In this document: positions 57,848 through 59,326 of the stretch, piece after piece | Layout: every line of letters begins with the position of its first letter | Numbering within the stretch: the stretch's first letter is position 1 | NCBI RefSeq assembly: GCF_000248075.1 | Contig: NZ_BAFB01000121.1 | Coordinates: 1-59,326, forward strand | Reading direction: 5' to 3' | From: Gordonia otitidis NBRC 100426 | GTDB lineage: Bacteria; Actinomycetota; Actinomycetes; Mycobacteriales; Mycobacteriaceae | Length of the DNA: 59,326 nucleotides | Translations under genes and position numbers: made by a program | The notes under the pieces: model-generated | The model's database searches: none | Told to the model about the DNA's origin: nothing | Seen by the model: only the letters and a program-made list of their open reading frames with translations

Positions 57848-58193
57848 CCTCCCTGCGGATGCCGTTCTCGAGGACGATCAGCACCCGGTCGAGTCGGACG
57901 TAGCTGGTCCGGTGCTCCTCGTCCCAGACACCGGTTCCGAGTTCCATCCAGTTCGGGTCGTCGCGGTGGTAGTCCTGGCTCGAGAGCATCAACCCCAACA
58001 GATGCGTGTGCTCTGCGCCGCGGTCCCGTCCGACGACCAGCACAGGGCGGTCCTTGCCCTTGCTCGGGTCGTCCTCGTAGCGCACCCAGGTCCAGACGAT
58101 CTCGCCGGGATCGGCCGCGCCGTCGAGGTCGGGGGAGTAGACGATCTCGCGGGCGACCTCGTGGGTCGGACGCATCCGTGACCGGCCGGTCAT
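57777..58193 (-). CDS. PemK/MazF-like toxin-family protein
   Basis: 138 residues. PemK/MazF-like beta-barrel signs: DPGEIVWTWVRYEDDPSKGKDRPVLVVGRD and LGLMLSSQDYHRDDPNWMELG, RTSYVRLDRVLIV. MazF enzymes cut single-stranded RNA. The N-terminal 45 residues before the barrel and the longer first strand differ from classical MazF, and this actinobacterial subgroup is often found without an antitoxin. No antitoxin gene of usual size lies upstream; the ATG overlaps the hydrolase stop by four bases. Toxicity is therefore uncertain. Confidence 0.8.
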   Translation of the reverse strand: MTGRSRMRPTHEVAREIVYSPDLDGAADPGEIVWTWVRYEDDPSKGKDRPVLVVGRDRGAEHTHLLGLMLSSQDYHRDDPNWMELGTGVWDEEHRTSYVRLDRVLIVLENGIRREGAILDEERFNAVADRLRREYGWR

Positions 58194-58855
58194 TGTTGCG
58201 ACCCGCTGAGGATCAGCTCACCGACGGCGTCGGCGGCGAGCTGCGCAGTCGGCTTCTTGTCTGGTTTGAGGTCATGCCCCGCCTTCTCGATCTCGACCAG
58301 TCGTGTGGGCGCGGGGATGAGCGCGATGGCATCGGTGATCTCCGCAGTCGTCGCGAACGGATCGGTGGACCCGTGGACGATGACCGTCGGGACGGTGATG
58401 TCGCCGAGGTGATCGGTGCGCGCGCGTTCAGGTTTACCAGGCGGGTGCAGTGGATAGGACGAGAGCAACAGTCCCGCCACGTCGACTGCGCCGCCATCCT
58501 CAGCGACGACCATCGATGCCTGCCTACCCCCGTAGGAATGTCCGCCGAGAACGAGCGGGCCGTCGGATTCAGAACCGAACAACGACGCCGCCGCGCGTAT
58601 CCCGTCCCGATCGCCGGCAGCACCCGACGGGCTCGGCGGTCCCTTCGGTCTGCGCTGCCGATACGGCAGGTCGATGCACGCGACGAAGACCCCACGGGCG
58701 CTGAACTCCGTGCCGTAGGCCCGCATGATCGCGGTCTGTCGGTTTCCGCCCGCGCCGTGCGCTAACACCAACACGGCGCGTGGGCGCACATCCGGACGGT
58801 AGATATCTGCAACGACGCCGTCGGCGGTGAAGGTCTCGGGGCTCACAGTCTTCAC
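58190..58855 (-). CDS. Alpha/beta hydrolase (dienelactone-hydrolase-like)
   Basis: 221 residues. LVLAHGAGGNRQTAIMRAYG is the oxyanion strand, GGHSYGGRQASMVVAED the nucleophile elbow with Ser, VIVHGSTDPFATT carries the Asp and KAGHDLKPDKK the His, so the triad is complete. FVACIDLPYRQRRPKG follows strand 4. Substrate unknown. It overlaps the PemK-like gene by four bases and is divergent to the membrane protein that leaves the window. Confidence 0.86.
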   Translation of the reverse strand: MKTVSPETFTADGVVADIYRPDVRPRAVLVLAHGAGGNRQTAIMRAYGTEFSARGVFVACIDLPYRQRRPKGPPSPSGAAGDRDGIRAAASLFGSESDGPLVLGGHSYGGRQASMVVAEDGGAVDVAGLLLSSYPLHPPGKPERARTDHLGDITVPTVIVHGSTDPFATTAEITDAIALIPAPTRLVEIEKAGHDLKPDKKPTAQLAADAVGELILSGSQQ

Positions 58856-58857
58856 GC

Positions 58858-58863
58858 TATAAG
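58858..58863 (+). promoter_or_regulatory. -10 element for the last gene, leaderless-type start
   Basis: TATAAG five to eight bases before the paired GTG codons at 58869 and 58872. No Shine-Dalgarno sequence is present. Confidence 0.5.
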
Positions 58864-58871
58864 TTGGCGTG

Positions 58872-59326
58872 GTGCGCGCGATACGAGTGGTGTGGATCGT
58901 GGCTTCCGTGGCGGCGGCCGCCTACGCCATGTACTGCGGCTTCATCCAGGTCGGCGAGGTGACGTTGGGCTGCAGCAAGGGTGGCGAGCTGTCAGTCTAC
59001 GATGCGCGCCCTGGCGCAACCTGCGAGGATTCGGTCTTCACCGCGCTGGGTCCGCGCCGGCCGGTCGTGTTGGGTCTGCTGTTGATGACGCCGCCCCTGA
59101 TCGCTGCGTGGGCGCTGCGCATCTGGGTGTCGTGGCTCGTGGTACCCGCGATGGCAGTGTTGATCTTCGTGGGCATCGCAAGATGGGCCGACTTCTGGCT
59201 GCTGCTGTCCTTCGGTGCACTCCCACTGCTTGTGGTGTCGATCGTCGTGGCCCTTGCACATCTGGTCGTCCGTGCCCACACGGATTCACGCCGAGCTCGC
59301 GACGAGGCAACTGGTTCGCTTCACGA
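58872..59326 (+). CDS. Membrane protein of unknown function (3' end beyond window)
   Basis: Open frame of 151 codons from GTG at 58872 (or 58869) to the window edge. It begins VRAIRVVWIVASVAAAAYAM, has an extracytoplasmic loop with three Cys (YCGF, LGCSKG, TCEDSV), and further helices (VVLGLLLMTPPLIAAWAL, VSWLVVPAMAVLIFVGIA, WLLLSFGALPLLVVSIVVAL), then a basic cytosolic end. Four helices in all so far. I do not recognise the family. Confidence 0.75.
   Translation, partial: MRAIRVVWIVASVAAAAYAMYCGFIQVGEVTLGCSKGGELSVYDARPGATCEDSVFTALGPRRPVVLGLLLMTPPLIAAWALRIWVSWLVVPAMAVLIFVGIARWADFWLLLSFGALPLLVVSIVVALAHLVVRAHTDSRRARDEATGSLH

Overview
This is a GC-rich chromosomal segment of an actinomycete of the order Mycobacteriales. 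Gordonia or a close relative fits best. The pointers are a MutT1-type Nudix/phosphatase fusion, the F420 gene fbiD, a HupB-type HU with a Lys/Ala/Thr tail, glucosylglycerate and methylglucose-polymer genes (gpgP, octT), a DUF222/13E12 HNH protein and many leaderless-type starts. Gene order follows two separate Mycobacterium tuberculosis neighbourhoods joined here: roughly Rv3004-Rv2972 (ilvBNC, serA, leuB, gltX, leuCD, hupB, mutT1, ppk, fbiD, gpsA, thiL, ung, DAK2, recG) and Rv2427-Rv2409 (proA, MoxR/VWA, nadD, rsfS, gpgP, octT, degV, comEA/EC, holA, rpsT, ATP-grasp/alpha-E/transglutaminase). The genus call is inference from content and memory of these gene orders, with no database search.

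Region 1 (1-24000) is mainly branched-chain amino acid and serine biosynthesis. It has ilvD (cut by the left edge), an mgtE broken by a frameshift, a divergent CFP-6-like PH-domain gene, and ilvB-ilvN-ilvC behind a textbook attenuator (leader peptide rich in Leu/Val/Ile plus an intrinsic terminator). A secreted serine protease follows, then serA-leuB, a GntR/DUF1648 pair with an operator over its promoter, an MFS transporter, FAH and alpha/beta hydrolases, and gltX followed by tRNA-Gln and tRNA-Glu. The region ends with a divergent IclR (LtbR-like) / leuCD locus, hupB and mutT1.

Region 2 (23400-38400) is mixed housekeeping: polyphosphate kinase, F420 guanylyltransferase, gpsA, DUF3515, a stand-alone RAM-domain protein, thiL, gamma carbonic anhydrase, uracil-DNA glycosylase, bluB with an enoyl-CoA hydratase, the zinc-ribbon form of L28, a FakA-like DAK2 protein, recG and an anchored HNH/DUF1524 protein.

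Region 3 (38300-55500) is a long rightward series of overlapping genes: a possible coupled upstream ORF plus proA, MoxR ATPase plus VWA protein, nadD-rsfS-gpgP-octT, DegV/FakB, comEA-comEC, a DUF3761 secreted protein and holA. rpsT on the minus strand and a sulfotransferase interrupt the series before the ATP-grasp / alpha-E / transglutaminase trio.

Region 4 (55490-59326) is more accessory. It holds a DUF222-HNH protein with a heptapeptide minisatellite, a PemK/MazF-like toxin coupled to a hydrolase, and a membrane protein cut by the right edge. No CRISPR array, integrase, transposase or rRNA gene was seen. The least ordinary signals are the ilv attenuator, the mgtE frameshift, the coupled ORF before proA, the Lys-rich/Gln-rich tails on the ATP-grasp protein next to a transglutaminase, and the 21-bp repeat in the DUF222-HNH gene.
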